64,000 nucleotides of DNA from the NCBI RefSeq assembly GCF_009389715.1, contig NC_052405.1, positions 10,494,694-10,558,693 on the forward strand. The letters are read 5' to 3'. Shown piece by piece: positions 39,101 to 49,591 of this stretch. The DNA is from Phoenix dactylifera (taxonomy: Eukaryota > Streptophyta > Magnoliopsida > Arecales > Arecaceae). The notes under the pieces are model-generated. The model made no database searches and had not been told where the DNA came from. It saw only the letters and a program-made list of their open reading frames with translations. Both the position numbers and the translations under genes were made by a program. Each line of letters opens with the position of its first letter. Within the stretch, counting starts at the first letter, position 1.

Positions 39101-41388
39101 ACCAGCTTAACTGACGAGGAGTAGATATCTCCTCTTCCATCAATCTCATATTTATAGTGAAACTCTTACGCATTCTTCGTGATGTTGGCACATCCAATGC
39201 TTTCTCCCTGGATAACCAACCAAGAAAAGACTTGGGAGGGATGTACCTAGGAAATGTTTTGTCTTGACTTCTTGCATCCACAATAAATTTCACCTTCGGT
39301 TGGGAAGATGTAAACTTCACAGCAAAGCTCCAAACCCCTCCAAAGATTGAGTCTCTAATCTTCTGACTTATATAAGGCTGGCAAGGATGCAAGGTAGAGA
39401 ACTTAAGTTCCTCAAATACTGCTGTCTGTCGCTTTTTAGTAGGAATCTGGAACCAAGACATGTCTTCTCTTCTAATGATGCAGTCAGTTTTTAAATGAGA
39501 CTGGTATGGTTGTTTCTAGAATCTACTGTATCCACTAGTGGGACACCAATTATCTGGCAGGTAATCAAATATCCCATTTCAACTGAACTGTGTTGAATCT
39601 ATCAGATGTCACTCCAGAGACCCTGCATTTCTGCCTAGGTTCTTCTATTATGAATTTGGAATATTAACCCAGCATTTGTAGGGACAAAGAGGCCATAAGA
39701 CTGAGTTTGAAAAGCTTCTCACTGTGTCGACAGCTTATAGAAATGTCTAGATGGTATTCTTGGTTGCCTAAACATTGTGCGCTGTAACCACAGAAAAAAG
39801 GACCATAACCTGAATAATAGAAGAATGCTAGCACTAACAAATGACAGGTTCTTTCATTCTAAGAAAGTAAGAGATCTGAGATTTTCTTCTTTTTTTTTAA
39901 TTGGAAAAATGACCTGTTGAATTTTTTTTTTTGTTGTATACATTGTGATTGTGTTCTTCCAGCTATAGATTCTTATGGGACCATTAGAGGATGTCAGTAA
40001 ATCTGGGTAGAACATATTTTTCACTTGAGGCAATAGATGGGGCTCTCCTGCCCTGGTGTTCTGTTGATTTCGAAGGCATTTCCAATGACCCCCAACGCCT
40101 AGCTGGTTGCATTACCGCTACAGTATCTCAGTTCCCCTCTTCATTTTGAACAATTCTTTTTGGAAGGGAACTTATGAGGAAAATGCAATGATTTTTCTCG
40201 AAGAGTTCTAACTCATTATTTCCTGAATTTTGAAAATTCAATTTCTTGGTCTCTCTTGGACGCATTAAGCTGGGTCAAATGTCAGTAGCTCAATGAAATT
40301 TAGATAGGTTCTTACCAAGTGTGGTGGTAGTATAGTGAGGGTGAGCCTTGGCGCAATGGTAAAGTTACTCTATTGTGACACAGGTTTCAAGGGTTCAAAA
40401 TATGAAAACAGCGTCTCTGCATGCGGGGCAAGATTGTTTACATCTTATCCTCCTCTGACTCTGCAGTAGCAAGAGCCTGTGGACTGGGCCACCCTCTTTG
40501 GTGGCGGTATGGTCAAGATTTCCGGGATCTATTAAAGCCCTTCGGTTTTTAATAATTCAAGGCCTGTTCGGTCTTTCTTGTTTTCTTTTCTTTACAAAAA
40601 ATCCTGAGATGAAAATTGAACTACACTGAATAATATATATGATGAAACCATTTTTTTTTTTAAAAAAAAATTGTTTCTAAATTCTTCAGAGCTCATGGTA
40701 GCAAAGATTTGTTGCTTTCAGAAAATGTGAAACTAAAAGCAAGGAATATCAGAAGTTTTATGTGAATGCTATCTTGAACATCAATTTCCATGTTGTATTT
40801 CACTAATTGGGAGAGACAAAAACACGAAACAATGATAATACCAAACAAGCCCTTAGATAAGAAATATTTTTAACCATAGAAGTTAATGCGAAACTTCATG
40901 TTATCAACATTGAAAGGTATATCTACTGCAAACTGAACATAATATATGTGAAGTATGCCCGATATTCCCTGCATGTTACTTGCCCACCCTCCCCCTCTTG
41001 CTCTCACATGCTTGTTAATGTCTGCACACGCTCAGTCACACCCATATGATGTGTCAATCATTGCAATGATTATTCTAATTGTGAATAAATTATAATTATG
41101 TGCATTTCAATTCTATACCTCGTTTATTTTTGGCCTCTACCAGAAAGACCAACAATGTATTCTGGAGCTAGTGGGTCGTCGTGGGGTCATTTGAAGCTTC
41201 CACATCAGGTGGAAACATAATGAATCTTTCTGCTTTCTGCTTTTTTCTTACTCTCTAAAATTTGGTTCTTATTCCTAAATCATTGCCCTTCTTTATGTTA
41301 TATGCAGATGGACTTTCTGTCTGAGCTACGACGTGCAATACATAATGCTCAGATCAATGCTGTGCCGACTGCCAGTGAGCGTAGCTGA
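33126..41388 (+). CDS. Small plant protein of unknown function, six exons
   Basis: Exons 33126-33184, 33539-33570, 35252-35440, 37252-37302, 41144-41208 and 41308-41388 join in phase to 158 residues, each with GT-AG borders. The N-terminus is MIENNNNPEGGKRYAPPAQR followed by the basic block NRSLNRRKSG. A polar, low-complexity middle and a more structured C-terminus follow (EAAQLLNDRWANAMHLCND, then GSSWGHLKLPHQMDFLSELR). I see no membrane segment, signal peptide or named domain. The basic RRKSG could be a phosphorylation or nuclear-targeting site, which is speculation. Exon 2 is only 32 nt. I believe proteins with this RYAPP-x-QRNRSLNRRKSG start are conserved in plants without a known role. 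The start follows CTGAG and is the first ATG of the CT-rich leader. Confidence 0.85.
36389..36445 (-). mobile_element. RTE-like LINE 3' tail, second copy
   Basis: AACCATAACCATCCAGGCTT, then CTACTTGGAGCCAGCTTTATG, aligns with the tail at 14632-14693. It lies antisense in intron 3 of the 158-residue gene. No LINE protein is visible upstream of it. Confidence 0.4.
39051..39461 (-). other. Unrecognised 136-codon open frame inside an intron
   Basis: The frame runs from MSWFQIPTKKRQTAVFEELK to LSIVTLEKIGKRTDFP with a balanced amino-acid mix, in DNA slightly less AT-rich than its surroundings. It resembles nothing I can name, has no partner exons and no obvious promoter. It could be a fragment of a captured gene or transposon, or chance. 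Confidence 0.25.
40335..40500 (+). mobile_element. Au-like SINE (tRNA-derived)
   Basis: The start GTGAGCCTTGGCGCAATGG with AAAGTT matches the plant Au SINE head and holds an A-box-like TGGCGCAATGG. The B-box region is GGGTTCAAAATAT. The AACAGCGTCTCTGCATGCGG part and the end GACTGGGCCACCCTCTTTG fit the Au body and its short T-ended tail. GTGGTGGTA before and GTGGCGGTA after could be an imperfect target duplication, but spacing on the left is loose. It lies sense in intron 4 of the host gene. Confidence 0.8.
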
Positions 41389-42236
41389 TTACCTGCATGG
41401 ATGGAATTGGGAATTTTTGGAAGCTACTTTAATGGTTTATGTATTCGTAGACTAAATGTTTGTGTCATCTGTACTGAACTACTTGTTCTATCTTACTAAT
41501 CCCAGTGGTGTAGAAATGCATACCTTGTTATAATTAGTGTTGGAAGCAGTGGAACAGAGCTACTGCTGCACTGATTGTTGGTAAATCTTAGTTTTTAAGG
41601 TAACACATGCTTGCTTTTCCATGTCTAGCCTCCATGATGGATGTGCTTCTTGGCAAATTATGTCTCTTCAACCAACTGACTTTTTTGTACCAAAAAAAAA
41701 AAAAAAAAAAATCTAAGTGATACGTTTGTCTCGCCCCGGACAAACTGATCTTATGTAGTGTACTCTCAGCACTCTGGCTTTATAGAAACGTTTGGGACAG
41801 ATGAGTTGTATTCTTGTTTTTTGCAGGTAGCCTAAATCTGGAGGTAATTAGTCTTTTCAGTAACAATTCGACCTATGTGATTAATCTTGCTTCAGTAAAG
41901 AATGTAATTACTATTTGTTCAGAGAACAGAATAGAAATCAGGGTGACAACTGACAAGGCCTTGAGGGTGGAAACCAGAGTTCTGGTCAGCGGCCAAGGTA
42001 TGTCCGAAGAGTTAACAAATTATGGGTTTTTACTCATCAGGATGATGGACCATTCAGGATTACAATTAAGTAATCTAATATAAAAAGGGGTGGCTTATTA
42101 GATAAGGTGGGTTTGGAAAGGATCAGATATATGCAATCCTATCCTATTTATGTGTGCGCAGAAGATGTTTTAATATTTAAAATTCGTGACATCCCGGCCA
42201 TATTGAAGTATTTCTATTATTGCATCAAGGCTCACC
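41389..42236. other. 3' flank of the 158-residue gene
   Basis: Likely 3' untranslated region and spacer, with a 20-bp A run at 41692-41711. An 89-codon frame at 41814-42083 has no recognisable content. Confidence 0.45.
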
Positions 42237-42368
42237 TTTGCAATTAAGTAATCTGTCATGAGTATATTTTCCCTTAAATCACAATATACTTTCTAACCAT
42301 TGTTTGCAATTAAGTAATCTGTCATGAGTATATTTTCCCTTAAATCACAATATACTTTCTAACCATTG
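42237..42368. repeat. Perfect 66-bp tandem duplication
   Basis: Copies 42237-42302 and 42303-42368 appear identical base for base, each starting TTTGCAATTAAGTAATCTG and ending TTCTAACCATTG. Lack of any difference implies a very recent duplication or an assembly or replication artefact. Confidence 0.9.
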
Positions 42369-42387
42369 TTTGTCACCTATGAGAAGA

Positions 42388-42660
42388 CTTCACTACCATA
42401 AATTACTACTCCATCTATAATGATTCATTTATAGTTTCAATGAATTATTCGCAAAAGTTAGAAAGAAAAATTTTGTTGGCTAGAAAAAACATCTCAATTA
42501 TATTTTGTACCCATTATTCATCACATTGGAGTAAACTTCATAACATAAATTTGTTACTTCCTCTACAATGATTTATACATCGCTTCAGTGATAAATTGTT
42601 CACAAAGTTAGAAATAAAATTTCTGTTGGCCAAGAAAATACGCCTCTAGTTGATGAGTTA
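42388..42660. repeat. Diverged tandem repeat, unit about 150 bp
   Basis: Two adjacent units start CTTCACTACCATAAA and CTTCATAACATAAA and share AGTTAGAAA...TTTTGTTGGC-type words at corresponding places. It is non-coding. Confidence 0.55.
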
Positions 42661-43906
42661 AAGCCAAAGTTGATCTTGAGATAGTATAGCAGTTGTGCAT
42701 CATATACGGCTTGCTCTTTCTTTAGAAATGTATTATTTCATCTTCGGTTCAAGATTTCAATAGTGCTATTATTTTGTTAAAACAATCGTTAGAGTAACCA
42801 CTACAATAAATATTAATTTATATTTGCTCGAAAAGTAAGATACTATATCAAAATAATTAAATACCAGTTCTTTCTAGTGCCCCTTTTTTGAAAAAGCTTA
42901 CAAGGCCACTGTTACATTGTAGTATCTGAGTAAGATCTAGATACATCACTTTACAAAATACATCCCAACTCATGGGTCTCTCCAGGAACTTCAGTAGAGT
43001 CTTTCTACAGCTTCTTAAAGGTCCCTGGTGATATTATGAATTATTTTCAGAAGATATGGAAATCCCCTTCTCCTTTGAAGGTTAACATGCATGGTGGTTA
43101 GCTACAAGACATAAATTGCTTAATTTGGATAATCTTCTTAAAGGAACTGGCCAGCTAATGAGGTTTGTATTCTCTTCTCCATCCAAAACCTGCTTTTTGT
43201 CTATTCTTCGAGCACTCAAGAAATAGATCAAAGTTTTGTCGATAGCTGTATGTCTTTGGGTGCCAAATTCTAGTCAATATCATGTTATGTTGCCGTACAT
43301 AATATTGATGTTTTCTATTTTGATTCTTTCTTCCTCTTATCAGCAGCATATGGTATTACCGTCGCTGTTGGATCATAAATCTAACAATTACTTTAATTTA
43401 AGCTATATTAGGCAGCACAGAGCCTCAAGAACAAGTATATAAGATTGTAGACCTGGAGCTATGGCTTTGGAAATGTCATGTGAAATGATGATGGAAGATA
43501 TATTTGGCACACTGAGGAGGTTTTACATCTGCTGTTGCAAGAGATCCAAAATATAGCTGATGTTTGATTTACTATTGGGAAAATGTCAGGTAGAGTGCTA
43601 GTCAGTCCTATTTTAAGAAGTAGCTGCTTTGGTTGAACACCTGCAGGGGCAAGGAGAGAGCACAGAGGACCCTTTTCTGACTGTAAAAGGATTTAGAGAA
43701 GTCATATTTAGGTTTCTTAGTTTTCTGATAGGGTTTCCCAATACTTCAACATATTGGGCATCTGGATTTACAGACTTTTGTATTGAATATTAAAATTAAG
43801 TTTTATATTTTATAAAAAAGACATCCAATCAATATCAACACTTTTTTTTGGTAAAAGAAAATTTAACACTCTGGGTGAGAGGAAATTGCTTACATATCGT
43901 AGTGAT

Positions 43907-43952
<46 letters not shown>

Positions 43953-44051
43953 ATTTCACATTTTAAAACAAGAAATATCTCCGAGTTCATGCCTTTGGCT
44001 ACCATCGCCTCGCGTATCAAGATGTCATCACTAGCATCCTCCAGGACGGTT
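42661..44051. other. Gene-free stretch downstream of RAP
   Basis: No supported exon. It includes the TA microsatellite at 43908-43950 and the likely 3' untranslated region of the minus-strand RAP gene next to 44051. Confidence 0.5.
43908..43950. repeat. TA microsatellite
   Basis: A nearly pure (TA)n run of about 43 bp, roughly 100 bp beyond the RAP stop codon. Confidence 0.95.
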
Positions 44052-47000
44052 TCACCCACTCATTGTGGTTGTCCCTTCTAAACTGTTAGCTGTGTCGATA
44101 CCAAGAATTTTCCTCAGGTGCTCTAATTGCTCAAATTCACCTTGAAGCTCCTCCCACTGCAAAGACAATATTCATAGAGTCATAACAGAAGATTTAAACT
44201 GCTATTAAGCTATAATAGTAAACAGCAGAGAAGAGTAGAAGGACAAAACTTAGTCTTCATACCACCAATTTTCTTCTTCTTCTTTTTGTTAAATAGCATG
44301 TCAGTGAAGCAACCATGATTATGCACAATGTGTATGCAACTATATTTCAAATAAAGATGAGTCTCTACACTCGAGCAAGATTCCAGAATAGCTATGAATC
44401 TAGAATATCATTATCATGTTCCATTTTCTACAGTGAAACAATCTTGGAAGTTGTAAAATAGCTTACTTAGAGAAATAGGTAAAAGAAATTCCCTCCAAGA
44501 TTCAGTAGCTCGTCAATTCTCATCCATAGGTAAAGTCAATCTTGTAACGATAGGAACACAGAGAAATAAATAAGCATTCCTCTAAAAAAGAGGAAAAAGA
44601 GAAATAGATAAGAATTAGCTAATGAAATATCCCAATTATCATTTCAAAGATAAAGCCATTTTATTTATTCTGAAAAGTTCAGGATCGGATATGTATGGAA
44701 CAAATGCCAAAACATGGCACGTCATTTTGTTCCATTAAGACAGGCATGATCTTAATGACTAAAAGGTAGAGGATATCTAAAATATTGAAGCTTAATGTAA
44801 ATTTCATTTTTGAAAGGCATGAGTAGTAAAAAAGCTTGGGAAGAGATGTAACTTCAGCCTTGAGAGAGGGACAGGTGGAACTATCTTATAGGGAAAGAAG
44901 GAATCATCTGAAAAATAAAAGGGAAGAAAATCACTCAAATCATGAGTGCATGGCCTCATATCCCGAAAAATATGAGGCATTCATAATTTACGCTAAATGC
45001 AGTATTCAGAGAAAAAACATCTTAGATGCATAAGATTCAGCTAGTATGTGCAGATTGTAGCAGAAATAGAAGCATTTGAATAACATGTAACAACACACTA
45101 TACAAGCACATCCACGCCATAAGATTGCCACCATGCAATTGGTTGATCATCATCTATCTTCAGGATACCACACCAACAATTTATATGCAGAATTCCAACT
45201 GTATCATTTGTCAGCTGGCAGACAAAAACCTACATATCTCAAGCATCAACTGAGTTAAATGCCTCCAATTAAGGACACATTAGCATTAGATCAAGATGCT
45301 TAGAAGCCAATTCTCAGAACACTGGAGCCAAATAAAGCGTCAGCCTACAAAGATATAGCATCATTTCACTGCAAAGCCATAAAACAAAGAATCCAGCAAA
45401 AATCAAAGTTCCAAGTTTTAAATTTTCATTGTTCTGTCACTAAATACTTGAGAAGAAATATTATACCCATAAGCAAAGCCCCTGTTCTGCCATTTCTTAT
45501 TTAACATCTCTCTTCTTTAAGAACAAGCTGCTTTATTTTGTCTCACAGTCACAAAAAAAAAAAAAACGCATTGCAGATGGTTTCTATATGAAAATGATTT
45601 GTCATATCATGACATAAATTTTGTGGTTTTTCTGGTACTTCAACAAAGATACTGGGACATTAAATATTCTTTCTGCATTAAATATTTGATTATAAAACTA
45701 AGGTTTGTTTGACCTGACATCATCATGCTTTCTTTACAGCTCAGCCTAATCTTCTTGCTTGCTTATGTCTTTCCCTGCTTGGCAGGTTTTATCAGCTACT
45801 GGCTTTTTGGGTTTCTGGTTTCCAAGACTACAACCAGCTGAGAACAGGGATTCTTTTTCTCATATAGTAGGATCAGTATTAAATATCTCTTACATATTTT
45901 TTCCTTTCTTCACCTTGATTCTTTTTCTTACATGTCCTAGGACTAAAATTAAGATTGTTTCACTAGTTATCTACATCCATTTGATGTAAGAACCCAACCT
46001 AGATTTCATGCTTGTCCGAAGTAAGATGAAGACCAGGCTATGATAAGTGAAGGCTAGAGAGTTTAAATCAACCCCAGACATGAAGGTCTTGATCTGATGA
46101 GTAATGGCGTAACTGCACTGAAAATTGATGGCAAAACTCTTGACACTCATGAAGCAAAAGTAGAACTTGGTTCATACAGAAGATCCCATCAAACGTTTAA
46201 GGTTTTCATGATAAGGGTCTTCAACAACCGAAAATTGCTTATATACTTACAGGAACATGGCTATACATATTCTAGATCAAGTCCATGTTGATTGGACATA
46301 ACAGAGAAGGCAGAGATGGTCTTAGGCAACATAGCAAATGACACATCTGATTGGCAGCATCTGAACCCTGCACTTTCATACAGATTTTTTTTTCTAAGGA
46401 AAAATGCAGAATAATAAGTTATTTCCAGGTATATTGTTAATACCAAAATTTATATTGGTTTCTCTTTTTCTTCCTAGATTGTGTCGTACGCAGTAGTGTA
46501 CATGTCAAGAATATCAGTTCTAACAAAAAAACGTCTCACTTTGGTGATGTTTCATTACTCTTCACATGCTGTTAGATGATTTGTGTCAATAGGAGAGTGT
46601 AGTCTTTCTATTGCACCAACCAACATGAGTATCATATGGTAGTGTAAAAATGCACTTTGTCATTCTGTACATCTAACAAAAAAATTTGAAACTACATTTA
46701 ACATAAATATTTTCATTTCATAATAATATTTGATTATGTGATAACTCACTTCTTGATGAGACAAAGAAACCAGTTTCCAACCAGCTGCAGCAATGTAGCG
46801 GCGTTTCACTATTGTGTGGCCTAGTGGAGTACCTGTAAAAGAACCAGTATGAATATTTTTTAGTTACCTGTAAAAGATGATGAGTTTTGATGTGAGTTTA
46901 GATATAAGGGAAAATATAATAATTTGTATCAGTTAATGAGCCTTGCCTAGATTCCTTGAGAAATGCGTTGGTCCATCAATCTCAAAAGCAAGCTTTCTGT

Positions 47001-48795
47001 CAATCAATACTGCATCCAAAGTGTATCCATCCACCACATATTCTCTGATCCACTCAAGGCCAGTGCTAACTAGAAGCCGTGCCACCTCCTTCTGGAATGA
47101 AGAAGTTGTCTTCCGATTGAACCGCTTGGTCTTTCCTGCTCGTGATATTTTTTCTTCAAGATCCCTATTCAGTGACAGACCAAGATGAGGGTACTCTAGC
47201 TTCAAGCACTGATTAGCTAAAAAAACCTGTGAAGCAAACATGACATCTTCTCTGTACTGCTCTGAAACTCTTTGCTCTTCAAACTGGCTCAGAGTAGTCC
47301 ATACATGGGAGAAGAAAAGACGATCCATTCGTCCAAGAACAGCATAAGACCAAGATATATTTCCAAGCTGATCTCGGTTAAATTTAAGTATGGGGGCACA
47401 TAAAGACATTTCAGAATCAATATTATTGATGTTCTGACCATTTCCGCTGATTTCAGCTTCTGGATAAGAACTCTCTGTTGGCATCGAGCTTGTTTCTTCC
47501 ATGCAGCATTTGAGGTTGGCAGCATCCTTAAAAGCATCGTCGAGGGAGTCAAGAAAAGGATCAGCACACTCATTTAGAGAAGCAAACGCCCACAAGAACT
47601 GTGCAAGTTCTTGCTCATGGAAAGTATGAACTATATCAGATGCTCTTCGAGCTAATTGTGAGAAAAGATCTGCTGCAGAGTGTTGCATTGAAGCAAATGC
47701 ACCAGCAATATTAGCAACATTCTGTGCATTGAACTCCCCAACCTTGGTAATTGCCACCTCAGCAATTCTATCCATCTCTGACAAATAGAGAAGCTCGCCA
47801 CCGATCTTGGATAATGCCCATGCAATATTTGACACCCCCTGAGCAGAGCACTCAGGCAATGCTGTCATAGCAATACCCACAAGCAAAGACATCTCTCTTT
47901 GACGGGCAAATGCCAGCCTCCTAGTCTTCATCATAGAGACCTTTTCCATGTTCTTGGCTATCCGGTGAAGGGCAGTGGCAACATTCAGAGGAGACAGAGG
48001 TGAAGGGTTCAACCCTTTTGCTACAGCCAATATCATCTCCGCAGCCACCTCCAGGACTTCTTCTGCAGTATGTGCATCAACAATTGCTTTGTTCAAGGTG
48101 ATCTCTTTCTTCCTATCCGAGGGCCCTGAGAACTGTGACAACCTCTCAATAAATGCCTCTTTTGCCCTCACTTTCTTTTCTCCGAACATCCCATCTGCAA
48201 ACACGCTTATTCTCCTTTTAAGATCATCGGTGCTGCTCTCCAAGTCCAATTCCTCCAAGTCCATTACTTCAGAATAATCACCAAAATCATCATCTAGATC
48301 TTCCAAGATCTTATCTTTTGTGCTCATCTTCTCTTTCTTGCTTCCCTTGAGCTTACTACTCTTCTTCTTCTTCTTCTTTTTCTTCGAGGTTACCAGCTTC
48401 TCCATGGTATTGCTCAAGCCCCTCGCCTCGATCGATCTCAACGCAACTCTCCTCGCCTTGACACACCAATCCATGCTCTCGGTCTCCTCGAGCAAACTCG
48501 ACTTTTCCTGGGGTTTCATCTCGGAGGATTGGGAACCGGGTGGGCTACTCTCTCCCAAAAACTCCAGTTCCCATTGTGAAGGCAGCTCCTTTTGGTCCTC
48601 TACACCCTTTTTATCCACCGAAACACTTCCTAATCCACAAGAACAGATCTTTCTACGTGGCAAATAAACCTTGAGCTTGGGATTCCAAGACCCGGCTGCA
48701 GTTCTTATCTTAGGAGAGATTTCGATGGTCTTTGAGAGGAAATTAAGGGTTGGGAAGCTTCTTTTTGGCAGAATTTGGCTGAAATATAGCTCCAT
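44052..48795 (-). CDS. RAP: RAP-domain protein, plastid rRNA maturation factor
   Basis: Exons 46947-48795, 46750-46832 and 44052-44156 join in phase to 678 residues; Arabidopsis RAP is about 670. The C-terminal RAP domain is clear: [14 protein letters not shown], then across the intron [20 protein letters not shown] and [12 protein letters not shown]. The middle has helical repeats of the octotricopeptide kind ([47 protein letters not shown]). The N-terminus is rich in Ser, Lys and Arg with few acids, consistent with a plastid transit peptide; a lysine run lies at 138-145. In Arabidopsis the protein binds and helps trim the 16S rRNA precursor in plastids and affects defence. Intron 1 is 114 bp with a GC donor; intron 2 is about 2.6 kb. 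An upstream 101-codon frame (48798-49103) ends just before the start and may be leader. Confidence 0.93.
44157..46749 (-). other. Intron 2 of RAP
   Basis: Donor GAA|GTGAGT and acceptor TTTGCAG|TGGGAG. No nested gene or clear element is visible in its 2.6 kb. Confidence 0.75.
46833..46946 (-). other. GC-AG intron in RAP
   Basis: The exon ends AATCTAG and the intron begins GCAAGG, then ends TTTTACAG before GTACTCC. Only this junction gives RNLGTPLGH, the conserved RAP sequence; no GT donor fits nearby. The donor agrees with the strict AG|GCAAG consensus of GC-AG introns handled by the major spliceosome. Confidence 0.85.
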
Positions 48796-49079
48796 TTTTA
48801 CCTACAAACGGTAGTAAAGTTGGAATTTTTATAACCCGTGAGCTGAATTAATCGGAAGAACTCACCAATCCGGGATTCGAATCCATCATTTCTCGAGAAA
48901 GGATCGCTGCCCAGTACGAGAGACGATAGTTCGGCAGCAGATTTCAGGAAGTGGAAGGAAGATGATGGCCAGAATAGAAGAAGAATGGGATGAGAACATG
49001 GGAAGGGCCGGCACCTTGCCCCCGAAGCGAAGAACGATAAGGTGCGTGTCACCGCCCAGGGATTAGCGCTACGGCTAGA

Positions 49080-49096
49080 CACGTGCCCTGCACGTG
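49080..49096. promoter_or_regulatory. Pair of G-boxes
   Basis: Two CACGTG hexamers (49080-49085 and 49091-49096), 11 bp from start to start, lie about 290 bp before the RAP start codon. bZIP and bHLH factors such as HY5 and PIFs bind this core, and it is common in light-regulated plastid-protein genes. Function here is inferred. Confidence 0.5.
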
Positions 49097-49591
49097 AGAA
49101 CAAGGTTCATCTAACTTCAAATTCATATATCAGTTAGTAAATATACATAATCTTAGGTTTAGCATGTAGTGATTTAAGTGCAGCACATGTTATTTTTTTT
49201 CATTATTATCCATTATTATTCCAGTGTAATAGTTAAAGTTTATCTTTTGAAAATTTTCTAGTAAATTTGATAGTCATTATTTTGTATATAAGGGCGAGTA
49301 AATGCGAAAAGATTGGTTTTCTAACAACATAAATTATTGAACCTTTCAAATTACGTAAAATGTATAGATGGTCATGATCTCCACTTCACTTAAAAAATTT
49401 TATTATTTTATGTAACTAGATGAAGATTATTTTTTTCATGTTGTTATAGTTTCCTTGTTTCTCATATTCTCCTCTTCGAATAATTTTTTTTTTATAAAAA
49501 AGATATAAAACTTTAAGGAACTTGTTTTCCATCTAAGCACTATATGGTCACCTAGCAGGCTAGCACTTGCAATGGTATAGCTGCCTTTTGA
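49097..49591. other. Gap between RAP and the KDO-8-P synthase fragment
   Basis: Very AT-rich. I looked for upstream exons of KDO-8-P synthase in all plus-strand frames and saw none. Confidence 0.55.

Larger units (their letters stand above)
37303..41143 (+). other. Intron 4 of the 158-residue gene
   Basis: This 3.8 kb intron holds an uncharacterised 136-codon open frame on the minus strand (39051-39461) and an Au-like SINE (40335-40500). Alternating purine-pyrimidine runs (TGCATG and ACACATG words) occur near 38040-38080. The remainder is ordinary AT-rich DNA. Confidence 0.6.

Noticed and set aside
48798-49103. 101-codon frame directly upstream of RAP as a separate gene
   Set aside because: Same strand, ends 3 bp before the RAP ATG and has no domain; more likely leader sequence or an upstream frame. 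A donor-like GTGAGT near 48865 would make even this frame uncertain.
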